A stretch of DNA of 64,000 nt from Lutibacter citreus (GTDB taxonomy: Bacteria; Bacteroidota; Bacteroidia; Flavobacteriales; Flavobacteriaceae). Below, in pieces: positions 9,517 to 18,642 of the stretch. Both the position numbers and the translations under genes were made by a program. The notes beneath the pieces are model-generated. The model was not told where the DNA came from, ran no database searches, and saw only the letters and a list, made by a program, of their open reading frames with translations. The DNA lies in contig NZ_QEIH01000006.1 of NCBI RefSeq assembly GCF_003260195.1, forward strand, positions 395,132-459,131. Direction: 5' to 3'. Numbering within the stretch: the first letter of the stretch is position 1; every line of letters starts with the position of its first letter.

Positions 9517-9718
9517 GTTAATTTATTTGAAGTTTACTCTTCAAAAAAAAATGAGTAAATTGATTTAGGCAAGTATTTATTTTACACCTATCTAACACCT
9601 TATTCTTCAGCACTATAACCCTAGGTATTTCTAATAAAAACTTACACATTGAATCTTCTGGATAAAGAAAAATTACACATAAAACAGCTTTAAATTTAAA
9701 ACAATAAACCAGCAATAG

Positions 9719-9913
9719 CTATATAGCTTCTTTAGATATAGCAAATCATTTGAAACTGCTAGTTTTGGAATGTTAGTAGAAGGATTTTACACTAAACTAA
9801 ATAACTCATTTACAAATGAATACTCTAGCCCAAATAAAAATGGAGATGTAACATACCAAAGAATTAATGCTTCTGACGGTGCATTTGTAAGAGACATAAA
9901 TTTTAAATTAAAT
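9719..9913 (+). pseudogene. Relic of a TonB-dependent receptor (internal fragment)
   Basis: One frame after the stop at 9716-9718 reads through residues resembling the beta-barrel of flavobacterial TonB-dependent receptors: FGMLVEGFYTKLNN, then NGDVTYQRINASDGAFVRDIN and FKLN. In intact receptors this segment lies in the C-terminal barrel just before the last strands. Here there is no start region, plug domain or barrel end, and the frame runs into a hairpin belonging to the opposite-strand gene. The 200 bases before it (9517-9718) show stops in every frame. The likeness is from memory of the family pattern, not from a search. Confidence 0.5.
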
Positions 9914-9938
9914 AATAGCCATTTTAATTTTAATACTG

Positions 9939-9961
9939 AGCCGAACATTAAATGTTCGGCT
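9939..9961 (-). terminator. Hairpin after the outer-membrane protein gene
   Basis: AGCCGAACAT (9939-9948) and ATGTTCGGCT (9952-9961) form a perfect 10-bp stem with a 3-base loop. It lies 14 bases past the minus-strand stop at 9975. The T-tract on the minus side is interrupted; it could act in both directions. Confidence 0.72.
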
Positions 9962-9974
9962 TTAATTTATAGCA

Positions 9975-11039
9975 TTAATCCATATCAAATCTAATTCCTA
10001 ATGAAATATTATTCTGCTTAATTTCCTGATCTTTAAAAATAGGAGACAAATCATACTTTGCGTAAACAGCAACATCTTTAAAAGCCACATATGTACTTAA
10101 ACCATAAACTAAATTACTAGCATTATAATCTCTTTTTAACTTATCTTTTACTTTATCCCCATTAATAGAGTATTTTAATTTCTGGCGAGTTCCAATATTA
10201 AAACCTGCATAGCCACCAACTCCTATCTTAAATTTATTTGAAGTATCATATCTAAAATAATTATCTTTTACGTTTTTTTTAGATGGACCAAATTCAAAAT
10301 GAACAGGAAAAACCAAATTTGTTATACTTAATTTAGATTTTTTTAAATTGTATGTAAATTCTTCCAATGAAGTTTTTTCGTTTTCACTAACAAAATACTT
10401 ATTATCTGTAGGTTTATATCCATTAATTTGAACAGAAACTCCATATTTGAAACGTATAAAATTAGTTTTTTCAAACACTCTTGTTTTCCAAGCCCAACCT
10501 AATTCAAAAAAACGAGAACCTCCAATTTTATAAGGTGAATCATCTAATTTTTCACCATCAATAATAGCGTTATTTAATCCAAAAGCTACTACCAAATCAC
10601 TATATGTTCTTCTATCATATTTTCTAGGTTTATTATTGCCTTTTGTTTTAATCCCAATAAGAGTACCGCCATTACCTCCAATACTTATACCACCAGAAGA
10701 AGTTTCCCCTTCATTGTCATCATAACCATTATAATTCCGCTCTAAAAGCGCAATTTTATTTTCAATAATAGCTGTTCTATTTTCAATATTTAAAGCCCTT
10801 TTTTTTGCGGCACTTTCTTTTAACTCTGTTGCTTTTTCTTCTGTAATGTCACCTTTTTGTAAACGCAATAAAATATTTTCAACCTCACTTTTTAAAAAAG
10901 CACGTTCTTCGTTCATTATGCTTTCTTTATGTTCATTTAATATTTTAATTCTTAAACTATTATTTTGTTCTTGTGCTGTTATAAATTGTGCACTTAAAGT
11001 TAAAACTATAAGTATTATTAAACGTGTTATATTAATCAT
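9975..11039 (-). CDS. Outer-membrane beta-barrel protein with N-terminal coiled coil, sigma-operon target
   Basis: The 354-residue product has a signal peptide (INITRLIILIVLTLSAQFITAQ). A charged helical stretch with coiled-coil character covers about residues 30-105 (EERAFLKSEVENILLRLQKGDITEEKATELKESAAKKRA). A Gly-rich linker (SSGGISIGGNGGTL) follows, then alternating beta strands that fit a small barrel to the C-terminus (SLGIRFDMD). It is the third gene of a set with an ECF sigma factor and a membrane anti-sigma-like protein, 25 bases downstream of the latter. This arrangement is common in Flavobacteriaceae. The specific role is unknown, and no enzyme motif is seen. Confidence 0.68.
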   Translation of the reverse strand: MINITRLIILIVLTLSAQFITAQEQNNSLRIKILNEHKESIMNEERAFLKSEVENILLRLQKGDITEEKATELKESAAKKRALNIENRTAIIENKIALLERNYNGYDDNEGETSSGGISIGGNGGTLIGIKTKGNNKPRKYDRRTYSDLVVAFGLNNAIIDGEKLDDSPYKIGGSRFFELGWAWKTRVFEKTNFIRFKYGVSVQINGYKPTDNKYFVSENEKTSLEEFTYNLKKSKLSITNLVFPVHFEFGPSKKNVKDNYFRYDTSNKFKIGVGGYAGFNIGTRQKLKYSINGDKVKDKLKRDYNASNLVYGLSTYVAFKDVAVYAKYDLSPIFKDQEIKQNNISLGIRFDMD

Positions 11040-11064
11040 TGTGAATGTTTTTTAAATTGTTATT

Positions 11065-11832
11065 TTAATTATTTCGTTGCGCAATCACAGTTTTCATACT
11101 TTCATAATTCATTTTCAAAGTCTCTAAAAATTTAACTCTTGTAGACTTGTCTAAATCTGCCTCAACGTCTTGAAGCAATTTATAAGCATCAACTATTTTA
11201 ATATTTTCATTATAAATTTTTTGTAAAGCCAATTCTTTCTGAGCATTTTTCAACAACAAATCAACATCTGATGTTGAAACTGAAAAATGATTTGTCTTTA
11301 ATTCTTCAATTTTATTAATTACAAGTTCAATTTCTTGATTTTCATCATCAATATTAGAACTTACCTCTAATTCTTCCTTAACCTCAATTTTAGAGATATC
11401 ATTAACTTTTATAATTGGTTTTTCGGTATCAGCAGCTGCAATTTTAGATTCAATTTCGGCCTTATAAATTGGTTTTAACACTGATTTTTCTTGAGTATTA
11501 TTTTCATTACTCTTTAATTCTTCAATATGCTGCTCTTCAACTACTAATTTTTCTGCCTTAATTTGAATAGTAGATTCTTTCTTTTCATGAGCAGGAACAG
11601 TAACAACGGTAGGCATAATCTTTTCATTCTCTTTATTAAAAAATAACGAAACAATAAATAATACCCCAACAATACTTGCTGCAACACCCATTAAAATTAA
11701 CAACTTGTTTTTTTTCTTATCTTCTTTATATTTAAGAGAATTAGCCAAAGAATCCCATGAACCTTTAGTTGGTTTTATAGTTCTTTTTTCAAGCTTATTT
11801 TTTATGTCCTGTTCAAATTTATAAGGTTCCAT
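11065..11832 (-). CDS. Membrane protein encoded with ECF sigma factor, anti-sigma-like
   Basis: The 255-residue protein starts MEPYKFEQDIKNKLEKR, followed by PTKGSWDSLANSL, a cytoplasmic head that commonly follows ECF sigma genes in Flavobacteriaceae. One transmembrane helix spans about residues 44-66 (LLILMGVAASIVGVLFIVSLFF), and a long periplasmic Glu/Lys/Ile-rich region is predicted to be helical. Its ATG lies inside the sigma gene, overlapping it by 14 bases, so the two are translationally coupled. This suggests that it holds the sigma factor at the inner membrane. No zinc anti-sigma motif (HxxxCxxC) is present, so the anti-sigma role is inferred from context only. Confidence 0.6.
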   Translation of the reverse strand: MEPYKFEQDIKNKLEKRTIKPTKGSWDSLANSLKYKEDKKKNKLLILMGVAASIVGVLFIVSLFFNKENEKIMPTVVTVPAHEKKESTIQIKAEKLVVEEQHIEELKSNENNTQEKSVLKPIYKAEIESKIAAADTEKPIIKVNDISKIEVKEELEVSSNIDDENQEIELVINKIEELKTNHFSVSTSDVDLLLKNAQKELALQKIYNENIKIVDAYKLLQDVEADLDKSTRVKFLETLKMNYESMKTVIAQRNN

Positions 11833-12382
11833 TGCTTGTCTTATTTAATTTTATAATTTTTTGTTGAAGGATTTTACGCGCCTTAAATAATTGTGATTTT
11901 GAAGTACCTTCAGAAATATTTAGAAGCTTTCCTATTTCACTATGCTTATAGCCTTCAATAGCATACATTACAAAAACCATCCTATAGCCATCTGGAAGAG
12001 CATCTATTAAAAACTGAATTTCCTCAACATTCATATCTGAATAAACAGTATTTATAGACGCACCTTTCAGTTCTATTTCTTCAACAGAAAATTCAATGTG
12101 TTTTTGTTTTCTTAAAAAGGAAATTGATTCGCGTATCATAATTCGCCGAATCCAACCTTCAAAACTACCAGAATACTCAAACTTATGTAAATTGGAAAAT
12201 ACTTTTAAAAAGCCGTTGAGCATTGCCTCTTCGGCAAAATGAATATCTTTTATGTAATAACGACATACACTCAACATTTTAGGTGCGTGCAAATTATAAA
12301 GCTGTTCTTGTGCACTGCGCTTATTTTGCATTGCCTTTTTAATTAGCTTTTCTTCGTTATTAAAAAAATGTATGATTTTCAC
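11819..12382 (-). CDS. RNA polymerase ECF-type sigma factor
   Basis: The 187-residue product has sigma-70 region 2 (EQLYNLHAPKMLSVCRYYI through FEGWIRRIMIRESISFLRK) and region 4 (LIDALPDGYRMVFVMYAIEGYKHSEIGKLLNIS, then GTSKSQLFKARKILQ, the helix-turn-helix), without regions 1 and 3, as in ECF factors. The start is GTG at 12382. It gives the N-terminus KIIHFFNNEEKLIKKA that homologues usually have, whereas the first ATG would remove 17 residues. It heads a three-gene unit with a membrane protein and an outer-membrane protein, so an envelope signal is likely. Confidence 0.88.
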   Translation of the reverse strand: MKIIHFFNNEEKLIKKAMQNKRSAQEQLYNLHAPKMLSVCRYYIKDIHFAEEAMLNGFLKVFSNLHKFEYSGSFEGWIRRIMIRESISFLRKQKHIEFSVEEIELKGASINTVYSDMNVEEIQFLIDALPDGYRMVFVMYAIEGYKHSEIGKLLNISEGTSKSQLFKARKILQQKIIKLNKTSNGTL

Positions 12383-12475
12383 AAATTACGTTTTTTAACC
12401 TCTATATTTATAAAGACGCAAATTACATGCAAAAGGTTGCCTGAAGAATATTTTTTTTTGAAATAAAATAACTGT

Positions 12476-12931
12476 CTAAAACTTATAAACAAGCTTTTTT
12501 AAATAAACGCATTTGTTCTTATAATCAATTATAGCTTTTCCCTTTTCTAGAATATCTGCACCAATTATTCCGTCTATAGCTTTAGCATTATGCTCGGTTA
12601 ATGCCATATTTACATGAGTTAAATCAAATAAAACTAAACTAAATTTATTATAACTCCAGTCTTTCAACTCAATTTCATTATTGTGAGAAATTTTGGTTTC
12701 CATTCCAATTGCACCGGCTCCTGCTGCTTTAGTCTCAGAATCCTCAACATTAACCATTTTAAATTTATCTTGTAATGAAATTTCTATACATGAATTTGAA
12801 GCTCCAGTATCTAAAATAAACCTGCCTTTAACACCATTAATTATAGATTTAATCTCGAAGTGATTGGTATTAATTTTTTTTAATTTAATTCTTACATAAC
12901 CCTTTCTTAAAAGAATGTTCTTTAATTTCAT
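12476..12931 (-). CDS. Retropepsin-like aspartyl protease, single lobe
   Basis: The 151-residue protein carries one FILDTGASNSCI motif near residues 38-49, the catalytic Asp-Thr-Gly of retropepsin-type proteases. GIIGADIL near residue 125 is the usual hydrophobic-Gly partner of the fold. Single-lobe enzymes of this size act as homodimers. There is no clear signal peptide; the N-terminus is basic (LKNILLRKGYVRIKLKKI). Related small proteins are widespread in Bacteroidota with unknown substrates. It lies alone between the sigma module and the CHAT gene on the same strand. Confidence 0.82.
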   Translation of the reverse strand: MKLKNILLRKGYVRIKLKKINTNHFEIKSIINGVKGRFILDTGASNSCIEISLQDKFKMVNVEDSETKAAGAGAIGMETKISHNNEIELKDWSYNKFSLVLFDLTHVNMALTEHNAKAIDGIIGADILEKGKAIIDYKNKCVYLKKLVYKF

Positions 12932-13059
12932 GTGTTTTTTTATTATTTTTGATCATACTTAAACATTAATAAGCAACAGTCATGTTGTTCTTTATTAATC
13001 ATCTCATTGGGTGAGATAAGATTAACATTTCTTTTAATATCATCAAGTTTCAGTCAAAT

Positions 13060-15732
13060 CTACTTCTTTTTCAAAAAATAATAACCACTAAAAACTATTA
13101 ACACAAAAAATAATAACCAGTAATAAGTATAGTTTGATTCTTTAACTGGAGAGATTTCTCCCATATAAATAAAACTTGCCCAATAATAAGGTGATTTTTT
13201 AGAGTTTGAAATATTTTTATCTTTTAAATAATCTAATTTAGAAAGGTATAAAGCTGTTTCTTTACTTGAAACTTTTCTTAAATTTTTATAAAAACCAGAC
13301 ATCAATTTCTCGGTAGATTTATCATTCACTTTCCAAAGTGAAACAACTAAATTCTTTACTCCTGCAAATGAAAAACCTCTTGCTAAACTCATAGCTCCTT
13401 CGCCTTTTCTTAGCTTTCCTATACCGGTTTCACATGCACTTAAAACTACCAGATCCAAATTTAATTTATATCCATAAATCTCAGATAAAAATAAAGTATT
13501 GTTATAAAACTCTATTGAAGGAAGTGAGTTATACCCTCCCGCAGTTGCATGTGTTGACAAATGTAAAATAGAATATTCTTTATTGAGCTTGTTAAATAAT
13601 TCTTTTGAAGCATCTTTATAAAGTAAAAACTCACCATCAATTTCCCTTTCTATACTTTTAGCTTCTTGTTCTGTATAACTCAGCTCGGCCAAACCTCTAT
13701 GATTGTTTTTAAAAACAGGGAAAAACCCAAGTAACTTTTGTTGTTCGTTATACCTAAATTTTAAATCATTTAAAAGAATTGTAGCAGAATAAGCATAACT
13801 AATATTTGAGGTTTTTAAGAAATAAGGCAATTTTTCAAAATTAGTTATTTCACTTTTCTCTGTTAAAAGAGCATCAAATGGAATAAAAGAAAAAATACCA
13901 TCTGGAATTAATAAAATATTTCCCGGTACTTTATTTGGAAATAATTTAGTGTAAATTTTATGTGCCAACACCCTATATTCCTTAATGTTATTTTGAATAG
14001 CAGATCCTCTTTCATCAGAAAACAGTGCTATAAATTTGGTTATTTGATTTACAAATTCAGTGCTTTTTTCTATTCTTAACATTGAAATTTGTTTATTTTG
14101 TGAAACTGAAAACATATAAAAATAGGTATCCCCTTCAAAAAACTCCATTAAAAGTTGATCTTCTAGTAAAACTTCATTGAGTATCTTATTTAAAGAAACC
14201 TTTTTCTTAACAGATTTTAAACTTGGATATTTAAAGTCTATTTTCTGTTGTAAAAGTTGAAATTTATTGGAAATCGCTTCTCGTTCTGCGGTTAATGTAG
14301 TAAGGTTTTGAATATTGGCTTTATTTCCTTTTAATTGCCCAAGAGCTATTTTAGTATTTAATTGCGCTTTTTTCAGTAACAAAATTTTCTCCTTAACAAA
14401 CAAGGTATCACCACTAAAATCTGATTTACTTAAAGACAATTCTTTATTTTCTAAAAGCACTCTAGATTTTGTTTCTTCAGAAAAATAAAACGCTTTTTCA
14501 ACCCAACTAATATTACCCGATTCTTTATAAAGTGCATAACATAATTCTATACAATCTTCACTCCTTTTTCTATTTTCTTGTTGCTGTAATAATTTAGAAT
14601 TTTGATTTAAATAGGTACTTCTCAATTCATCTTCAATTAAAAAAGACAACTGATAATTTTGTAATGCTTCTGAAAATTCACCAAAACTCGCCAATACTTT
14701 TGCTCTACCATCAAAGGCTACTTTTAGTGTGTTTTCTGGATAAAAATAAACTGTTTTAGGATTCTCATAAATGGTGCTTGGCTTATAATTTGGCAATAAT
14801 ATTTCGATTGCTTTTTGATAATTTCTTAACGCATTTTCTAAATTATTTTGCAATCTATAAACTTCTCCTATTTGGTTTAATATTTTAGCAATTTCACGAT
14901 TATTACTGCTATAATACTTTTTTGAATATTCTAAAGCAACTTCAAACTCGGATAACGCAATATCAAATATTCCTTTATTTAAATAACACCCACCTAAAGT
15001 ATTTGCGTTTCTAATAGTTACCGAAACATCTTTATTTTTATTGATTTTATTAGAAATTGAAATATACTTTTTACAATTTTCAAAATCCTTTAAAAGAAGG
15101 TAATTAATAGCTAAATCTGAATTTATTTTAGCCTTTTGCTCAGCTGAGTTAATAGCTGATACAGCCTCCTTTAAAAGCTTAATAGCCTGGTTAAATTGCC
15201 CTTTAACACGATAAGCAGCGGCTAAATTTAAATAAGACGCCCCTAATTGATCCTTTCTGTTGTTTTTTATAGAATTTTCAATTGATACTTTTAAAATATC
15301 TTCTGCTCTTTCCACATCACCTAAACGAGTATAATTATTTGCCAATGGTTTTAAGCAGAATTCAATAATGTCATAGTTTATATTATTATTTTTATAAAAT
15401 GAATATGCTTTTTCATAATAATCAATTGATTGATTTATAAACCCAAATTGCTTTAACTGAAATGCATAATTAATATAGAAATATAATTTAGCAACTGATT
15501 CTTTAGATGAATTGGCATCTCGCCATAATCCGGTCTCTAAATTTTTGAATATTTTTAAGTTTTCAACAGATGGATTAATAACAAATTCATCTAAATGAGC
15601 ATAAATATACTCTGAATAATTGTCTTGGCTTTTTAAGTTATCAACTTGAAGTTGAAAGGAATTATTGAGTTGTTGCGCTACACTAAAAATAACGTTGAGT
15701 AGAAGTAATAAAACAACCCATTTTTTACGCAT
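13060..15732 (-). CDS. Exported TPR-CHAT protein (caspase-like peptidase domain)
   Basis: From ATG at 15732 (the frame extends to a TTG at 15753, which spoils the signal peptide) the protein is about 890 residues. A signal peptide (RKKWVVLLLLLNVIFSVAQQ) is followed by TPR repeats to about residue 400 (for example QLGASYLNLAAAYRVKGQFN and AKILNQIGEVYRLQNNLENA), then a helical segment. A CHAT domain covers about residues 590-840, with the catalytic His in LHLSTHATAGG and Cys in LVVLSACETGIGK. One transmembrane helix near the end (YYWLLFFVLIVFSGYYFL) precedes KKK. CHAT domains are caspase/separase-like peptidases. Here the topology suggests a periplasm-facing, membrane-tethered protein. It directly follows the PKD gene by 8 bases. 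Confidence 0.85.
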   Translation of the reverse strand: MRKKWVVLLLLLNVIFSVAQQLNNSFQLQVDNLKSQDNYSEYIYAHLDEFVINPSVENLKIFKNLETGLWRDANSSKESVAKLYFYINYAFQLKQFGFINQSIDYYEKAYSFYKNNNINYDIIEFCLKPLANNYTRLGDVERAEDILKVSIENSIKNNRKDQLGASYLNLAAAYRVKGQFNQAIKLLKEAVSAINSAEQKAKINSDLAINYLLLKDFENCKKYISISNKINKNKDVSVTIRNANTLGGCYLNKGIFDIALSEFEVALEYSKKYYSSNNREIAKILNQIGEVYRLQNNLENALRNYQKAIEILLPNYKPSTIYENPKTVYFYPENTLKVAFDGRAKVLASFGEFSEALQNYQLSFLIEDELRSTYLNQNSKLLQQQENRKRSEDCIELCYALYKESGNISWVEKAFYFSEETKSRVLLENKELSLSKSDFSGDTLFVKEKILLLKKAQLNTKIALGQLKGNKANIQNLTTLTAEREAISNKFQLLQQKIDFKYPSLKSVKKKVSLNKILNEVLLEDQLLMEFFEGDTYFYMFSVSQNKQISMLRIEKSTEFVNQITKFIALFSDERGSAIQNNIKEYRVLAHKIYTKLFPNKVPGNILLIPDGIFSFIPFDALLTEKSEITNFEKLPYFLKTSNISYAYSATILLNDLKFRYNEQQKLLGFFPVFKNNHRGLAELSYTEQEAKSIEREIDGEFLLYKDASKELFNKLNKEYSILHLSTHATAGGYNSLPSIEFYNNTLFLSEIYGYKLNLDLVVLSACETGIGKLRKGEGAMSLARGFSFAGVKNLVVSLWKVNDKSTEKLMSGFYKNLRKVSSKETALYLSKLDYLKDKNISNSKKSPYYWASFIYMGEISPVKESNYTYYWLLFFVLIVFSGYYFLKKK

Positions 15733-15740
15733 AACAATTC

Positions 15741-17741
15741 TTATAATTTCCAAATTACATAAAAATGGAGTTGTGAATTAGGCTCATTAAAATTGTAAAT
15801 ATAACGTGCCCCAATACTAGGTCCAATTCGTGAAGCTCCAATTGTTATATCACCAAAAAGTCCATATTTAATATCTGATAAAGGATTATTTTCTGATGTA
15901 GTTGTTGTTGATGAAGCAGCTTCAATTAATTTTCCTTGCTCATTATTACTAATTAATGTGTAATATTCTGTTTTAATTTCAGATTCAGTTTCATTAGAAA
16001 TATCTAATGATATCTGCGGACCTACACCCAATCCAATTACTCCGTTTAAATTATATCGAAATGAAACTGGGACTACATCAATATTTATTTTTGTAGTTAT
16101 TATATTTCTGTCTTCCACTTTTAAAACTCGGTCAAAACCGGTTCCATCAGGGAGTTCAAGTACATCAACCTGCTCATTAGCGCTAGATATTTCCTTTATT
16201 TCATGGTTACCAACCATTAATTCAGCTTGTAAATATTTTTTATAAGATTTATAAGGAGAAATAGTTGCCCCCACAAAATAACTTTTTGAATCGTTTAAAT
16301 TTGGAAAACTATTATAACCTGCTTTCACACCAATTGAAATTCCTGGAGAAAATCTTGAAGTTGAAGTGTTAGTTATAATAGGTTCATTTTTATCGAAAAT
16401 GATAGATGTTTTACTTTTTGAAGATTCTTTATGAAATTTTTTACCAAATTTTAATGAATATTTCACAAAACCCTTGGTTGAATCTTTTTCTTGAACTCCT
16501 TTTTGCTCAGTACCTGGTAAATAAATGTTTTTAAATTGAAAAGATATTTTATCTTTTGAGATAATAGTATCCAAACAACTATAGCGAACTTCTTTCTCAT
16601 CAGGACAAATTGGACATTTCGGATACATATCCACCACCTTTAAACTAGTTTTATCCAACATCTTAGGTATTTCCACATTTAATTTAATTAAACGCGCTGG
16701 TCCTTCCCCATTATTTTGAAATCTAACTTTATATTTTAACCTTTTAAACCGAACCAATCTATAATTTAAACGAGTATCATATACGGCCATTTTATTAGGA
16801 TCATGAGACGTTACAATTTCCATTTCTTTTGTTAATACTTTATGCTCATCCATTCCTCTTTCTGGAACATAAACACTTCTTATTGAAATTACAGCGCTCG
16901 TATCTTTTAACATTTCTGGTGTAGTTTTAAATGTAAAAAACATATTGCGATCTTCATTAGGCTCCATATCGTTAAAATCATAAACTTTTACACTGTTATA
17001 ATATGCCTTAGAATCTTCTAATGTTAACGGTAAGTTTTGTTTTAAAGAATCTGTAACTATTAAGTTTGCATCCATAAAAGTTGAAATACCGGTAGTTTGA
17101 ATAAGTTCATCCTTTGAAATTGAATTATATTTAGAAGCTATTATACCTTCTTCAACCTCAATCTCGTTATTGTATAATCTAGCGTCAATTAATTCAAAGT
17201 TTTTACTTTTATACTTTTTCTCATTAAAAAAAAGATATAGCTTACCTTTAGTTGCGTAATCTTTATCATTGCCATAGCTAACTACCATTTGAATTTCTTC
17301 ATCAGGTACTGGCTCTCTATTGGTTTGAAGTCTAAATCCATTAAAGGCGCTTACTAAATTATGTCCTGAATTTAAATCTGTAGTAGTTTCACTAGATAAA
17401 ACAGCAACTTCTTTTGGTCTTGTAGTTGGCGGCTTACCATCATCATAATTATTTGTTATTGATAATTGAACTTTATAATTACCTTTTTCTTTATATGAAT
17501 GTTTTGGTTCTTTAGAAAAACTATAATCACCATCTCCAAACTCCCAATAATAAGTATAAAATGCTTTTGGAGCTCCCGCTATTTGATTTAATATAGGTGT
17601 ATCTGCATTAAATAAAACTTGATTTCCATTAGTATTGTACACAATTTTTGCGGTTCTAATTATTGTATCATTTTCAACAGTTTGTGCATTTGCAGAATAA
17701 AAAAACAACATTAAAACTATAAATATCAATCTACTTTTCAT
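15741..17741 (-). CDS. PKD-domain protein with C-terminal barrel-like region
   Basis: The ATG at 17741 gives about 666 residues starting with a clean signal peptide (KSRLIFIVLMLFFYSANAQ). A longer reading from 17849 would translate an intrinsic terminator and is rejected. A PKD domain lies near residues 55-105 (YYWEFGDGDYSFSKEPKHSY). A middle region with an RFQNNGEGPARLIKLNVEIP segment resembles the DUF11/DUF7619-like beta-sandwich of flavobacterial surface proteins. The C-terminal 190 residues alternate hydrophobic and polar like an outer-membrane barrel and end YVIWKL. It is paired with the TPR-CHAT gene 8 bases downstream, so the two may work together in the envelope. Confidence 0.7.
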   Translation of the reverse strand: MKSRLIFIVLMLFFYSANAQTVENDTIIRTAKIVYNTNGNQVLFNADTPILNQIAGAPKAFYTYYWEFGDGDYSFSKEPKHSYKEKGNYKVQLSITNNYDDGKPPTTRPKEVAVLSSETTTDLNSGHNLVSAFNGFRLQTNREPVPDEEIQMVVSYGNDKDYATKGKLYLFFNEKKYKSKNFELIDARLYNNEIEVEEGIIASKYNSISKDELIQTTGISTFMDANLIVTDSLKQNLPLTLEDSKAYYNSVKVYDFNDMEPNEDRNMFFTFKTTPEMLKDTSAVISIRSVYVPERGMDEHKVLTKEMEIVTSHDPNKMAVYDTRLNYRLVRFKRLKYKVRFQNNGEGPARLIKLNVEIPKMLDKTSLKVVDMYPKCPICPDEKEVRYSCLDTIISKDKISFQFKNIYLPGTEQKGVQEKDSTKGFVKYSLKFGKKFHKESSKSKTSIIFDKNEPIITNTSTSRFSPGISIGVKAGYNSFPNLNDSKSYFVGATISPYKSYKKYLQAELMVGNHEIKEISSANEQVDVLELPDGTGFDRVLKVEDRNIITTKINIDVVPVSFRYNLNGVIGLGVGPQISLDISNETESEIKTEYYTLISNNEQGKLIEAASSTTTTSENNPLSDIKYGLFGDITIGASRIGPSIGARYIYNFNEPNSQLHFYVIWKL

Positions 17742-17803
17742 AAAACACCTTTTAACAAATATAAAAAAACATTCCACATTATCGGTTAAAGTGATTAATA
17801 AGC

Positions 17804-17840
17804 AAAAAAAAAGACCGTTTTTAAAAACAGTCTTTTTTTT
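17804..17840. terminator. Bidirectional terminator after tonB
   Basis: An A-run, GAC (to 17815), a central GTTTTTAAAAAC palindrome, GTC (17830-17832) and 8 T form a long hairpin with A and T tails on opposite sides. It follows the tonB stop at 17859 on the minus strand. Confidence 0.8.
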
Positions 17841-17858
17841 ATTATTCAAATTTTTTAT

Positions 17859-18578
17859 CTATTCAACTTTAAAAGCAATAGGTAAACTATATTTTACACC
17901 AACAGGTCTTCCTCTTTGTTTCCCTGGTATCATTTTTGGCAATAAATTTACAACTCTAATTGCTTCTTCTTGCAATCTCTTATGAGGTGCACGAGCCATT
18001 ACATCTGTAATATTACCAGATTTATCAATTTTAAACATTACAAAAATACGCTTAACTCCAGGAGCTAAACCTAAATCTGATGCTAAATCTGCATTAAACT
18101 TTTTATTAACGTGTTTTGTTATTTTTTCTTGAAGACAAGCTCTTAATTGTGCTTTACTTCCTTTACAACCTGGAAATACTGGTACATCCTCAATAATTGC
18201 GAACGGTACATCCTCAATTACTTCTTCAACTTCTTCAACTTCAATAATTTCTTCAACTTCAACTGCTTCATTTTCATCAGTTTCAGTAGATTCAATTACT
18301 GTCTCTTCAACCTCTACCTCATCTTCAACAACTTCAATTTTATCTGGAGTTGGTGGTGGTGGAGTTTTTGGCTCTGGCGGCTTCACTTGTTCAATCTCAA
18401 TGGTCTGTTCTTCATCGTCCATATTTAAAACTACTGGTCCAAGATCGGCAATTACCCTATCGTATGTTTTCTTTTCAATGGCTAAATAAACCACCAATAA
18501 AGCTAAAACTAAACCTAGTTGCATAAATATTTTGCTGTAGTTCTCTAGATTTGCTTTTGGATTCTTTTTAATCTGCAT
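17859..18578 (-). CDS. tonB: TonB-family energy transducer
   Basis: The 239-residue protein has a short cytoplasmic head, one membrane anchor (about residues 18-36, FMQLGLVLALLVVYLAIEK) and a periplasmic spacer with a proline run (KPPEPKTPPPPTPDK). A strikingly acidic Glu/Val stretch runs from about 80 to 125. The C-terminal TonB domain (about 145-239) includes VKRIFVMFKIDKSGNITDV and the final YSLPIAFKVE strand. It passes proton-motive-force energy through ExbB/ExbD (not in the window) to outer-membrane receptors. It lies 64 bases downstream of vanZ in the sprA cluster, a position often seen in flavobacteria. The glutamate-rich spacer is long but not unknown. Confidence 0.9.
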   Translation of the reverse strand: MQIKKNPKANLENYSKIFMQLGLVLALLVVYLAIEKKTYDRVIADLGPVVLNMDDEEQTIEIEQVKPPEPKTPPPPTPDKIEVVEDEVEVEETVIESTETDENEAVEVEEIIEVEEVEEVIEDVPFAIIEDVPVFPGCKGSKAQLRACLQEKITKHVNKKFNADLASDLGLAPGVKRIFVMFKIDKSGNITDVMARAPHKRLQEEAIRVVNLLPKMIPGKQRGRPVGVKYSLPIAFKVE

Positions 18579-18642
18579 CTGTAAAATATTTTATAGTTTG
18601 CTAATTTAATAATTTTAAAACAACTTTTGCAATAATATGATT

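Noticed and set aside
9518..9715. Minus-strand ORF of 65 codons in the gene-poor stretch
   Set aside because: No recognisable protein character and poor context; the frame is probably open by chance in AT-rich relic DNA.
12966..13017. Two inverted repeats downstream of the CHAT gene as terminator
   Set aside because: ATCTCA/TGAGAT and a longer imperfect stem exist, but no T-run follows on the minus strand.
17742..17849. N-terminal extension of the PKD gene by 36 codons
   Set aside because: It would translate the tonB terminator hairpin; the ATG at 17741 gives a clean signal peptide.
18147..18428. Plus-strand ORF rich in Asn and Phe
   Set aside because: It is the antisense reading of the Glu-rich TonB spacer; low complexity and no independent signals.
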